Below, piece by piece: positions 63,992-64,000 of a stretch of DNA of 64,000 nt; position 1 is the first letter of the stretch; every line of letters begins with the position of its first letter. The notes below the pieces were generated by a model that had not been told where the DNA came from, did not search any database, and saw only the letters and a list, made by a program, of their open reading frames with translations. This DNA comes from Chlorobiaceae bacterium (GTDB lineage: Bacteria > Bacteroidota > Chlorobiia > Chlorobiales > Chlorobiaceae): assembly GCA_013334865.1 (NCBI GenBank), contig JAAXWS010000003.1:62001-126000 (forward strand), given 5' to 3'. The position numbers and the translations under genes are program-made.

Positions 63992-64000
63992 ATGGCAAAG
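63992..64000 (+). CDS. Possible start of the next gene (window edge)
   Basis: ATG GCA AAG at the very end, 38 bp after a TATATT -10-like element (63949-63954). Only three codons are visible, so identity cannot be judged. Confidence 0.3.

Noticed and set aside
1-64000. CRISPR arrays, rRNA genes, transposases and prophage genes
   Set aside because: I found no regularly spaced repeats with unique spacers, no rRNA signatures, and no transposase, integrase or phage structural motifs in the window.

Overview
The window looks like chromosomal DNA of a green sulfur bacterium (Chlorobiaceae, Chlorobium/Chlorobaculum type). The clearest marker is a bacteriochlorophyll C-20 methyltransferase (bchU, 27658-28677) behind an ArsA-family ATPase. 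GC-rich housekeeping genes typical of the phylum surround it: aspS, dnaX, queA, ispD, purS/purQ, lpxD, prs, a CTC-type L25, metF and lysA. Lipopolysaccharide, TolC and OmpA genes show a Gram-negative envelope. The species cannot be fixed from the sequence alone.

Layout. 1-2.6 kb: three minus-strand genes for exported proteins; the two outer ones are paralogues and low in complexity. 2.9-4.3 kb: a short-chain dehydrogenase and a Spy/CpxP-like periplasmic protein. 4.5-10.3 kb: a compact, relatively AT-rich four-gene operon (outer-membrane barrel, processive family-2 glycosyltransferase, membrane-anchored deacetylase/hydrolase, GH75-type chitosanase) that looks like a poly-N-acetylglucosamine or chitosan-like exopolysaccharide system. 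10.7-19.4 kb: a lipoprotein, an alpha/beta hydrolase, tmk, a trehalose-phosphatase-like HAD protein, a beta-phosphoglucomutase/GH65 phosphorylase fusion, queA and ispD. 19.4-19.75 kb: tRNA-Met and tRNA-Gly flanking a palindromic repeat. 19.8-29.9 kb: menI, a B12/radical-SAM enzyme, aspS, dnaX with an A10 slippery tract that separates gamma from tau, a YihY/BrkB membrane protein, a Fur-family repressor, bchU and the ArsA ATPase. 30.2-35.2 kb: two paralogous TetR regulators bracketing a carotenoid-desaturase-like enzyme, a DUF2141 protein, a Crp/Fnr regulator and a TfoX-like protein. 35.3-40.9 kb: an MFS transporter, purQ, purS, pssA, panB, a LipM-like ligase and a DUF4136 lipoprotein, all on the minus strand. 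41-49.3 kb: a CoA-binding protein, ddl, a TPR protein and a tightly coupled TolC/MacA/MacB-type efflux operon. 49.5-54.3 kb: an OmpA lipoprotein, a SnoaL-like protein, and a PhcB-like methyltransferase followed by a PhcS/CqsS-like hybrid sensor kinase. 54.4-64 kb: lpxD, prs, rplY, an ABC permease, comEC, metF and lysA.

The most notable observations are: (i) the methyltransferase plus six-TM hybrid kinase pair, which looks like a cell-cell signalling (quorum-sensing) module behind two perfect inverted repeats; (ii) the exopolysaccharide operon, whose deacetylase carries a predicted cytoplasmic zinc-ribbon tail; (iii) a conserved -24/-12-like motif and leader shared by two exported-protein genes and the exopolysaccharide operon; and (iv) the dnaX slippery tract, where normal decoding gives the short form and a -1 slip gives the long form. 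Function calls rest on motif recognition by eye; no database search was possible.
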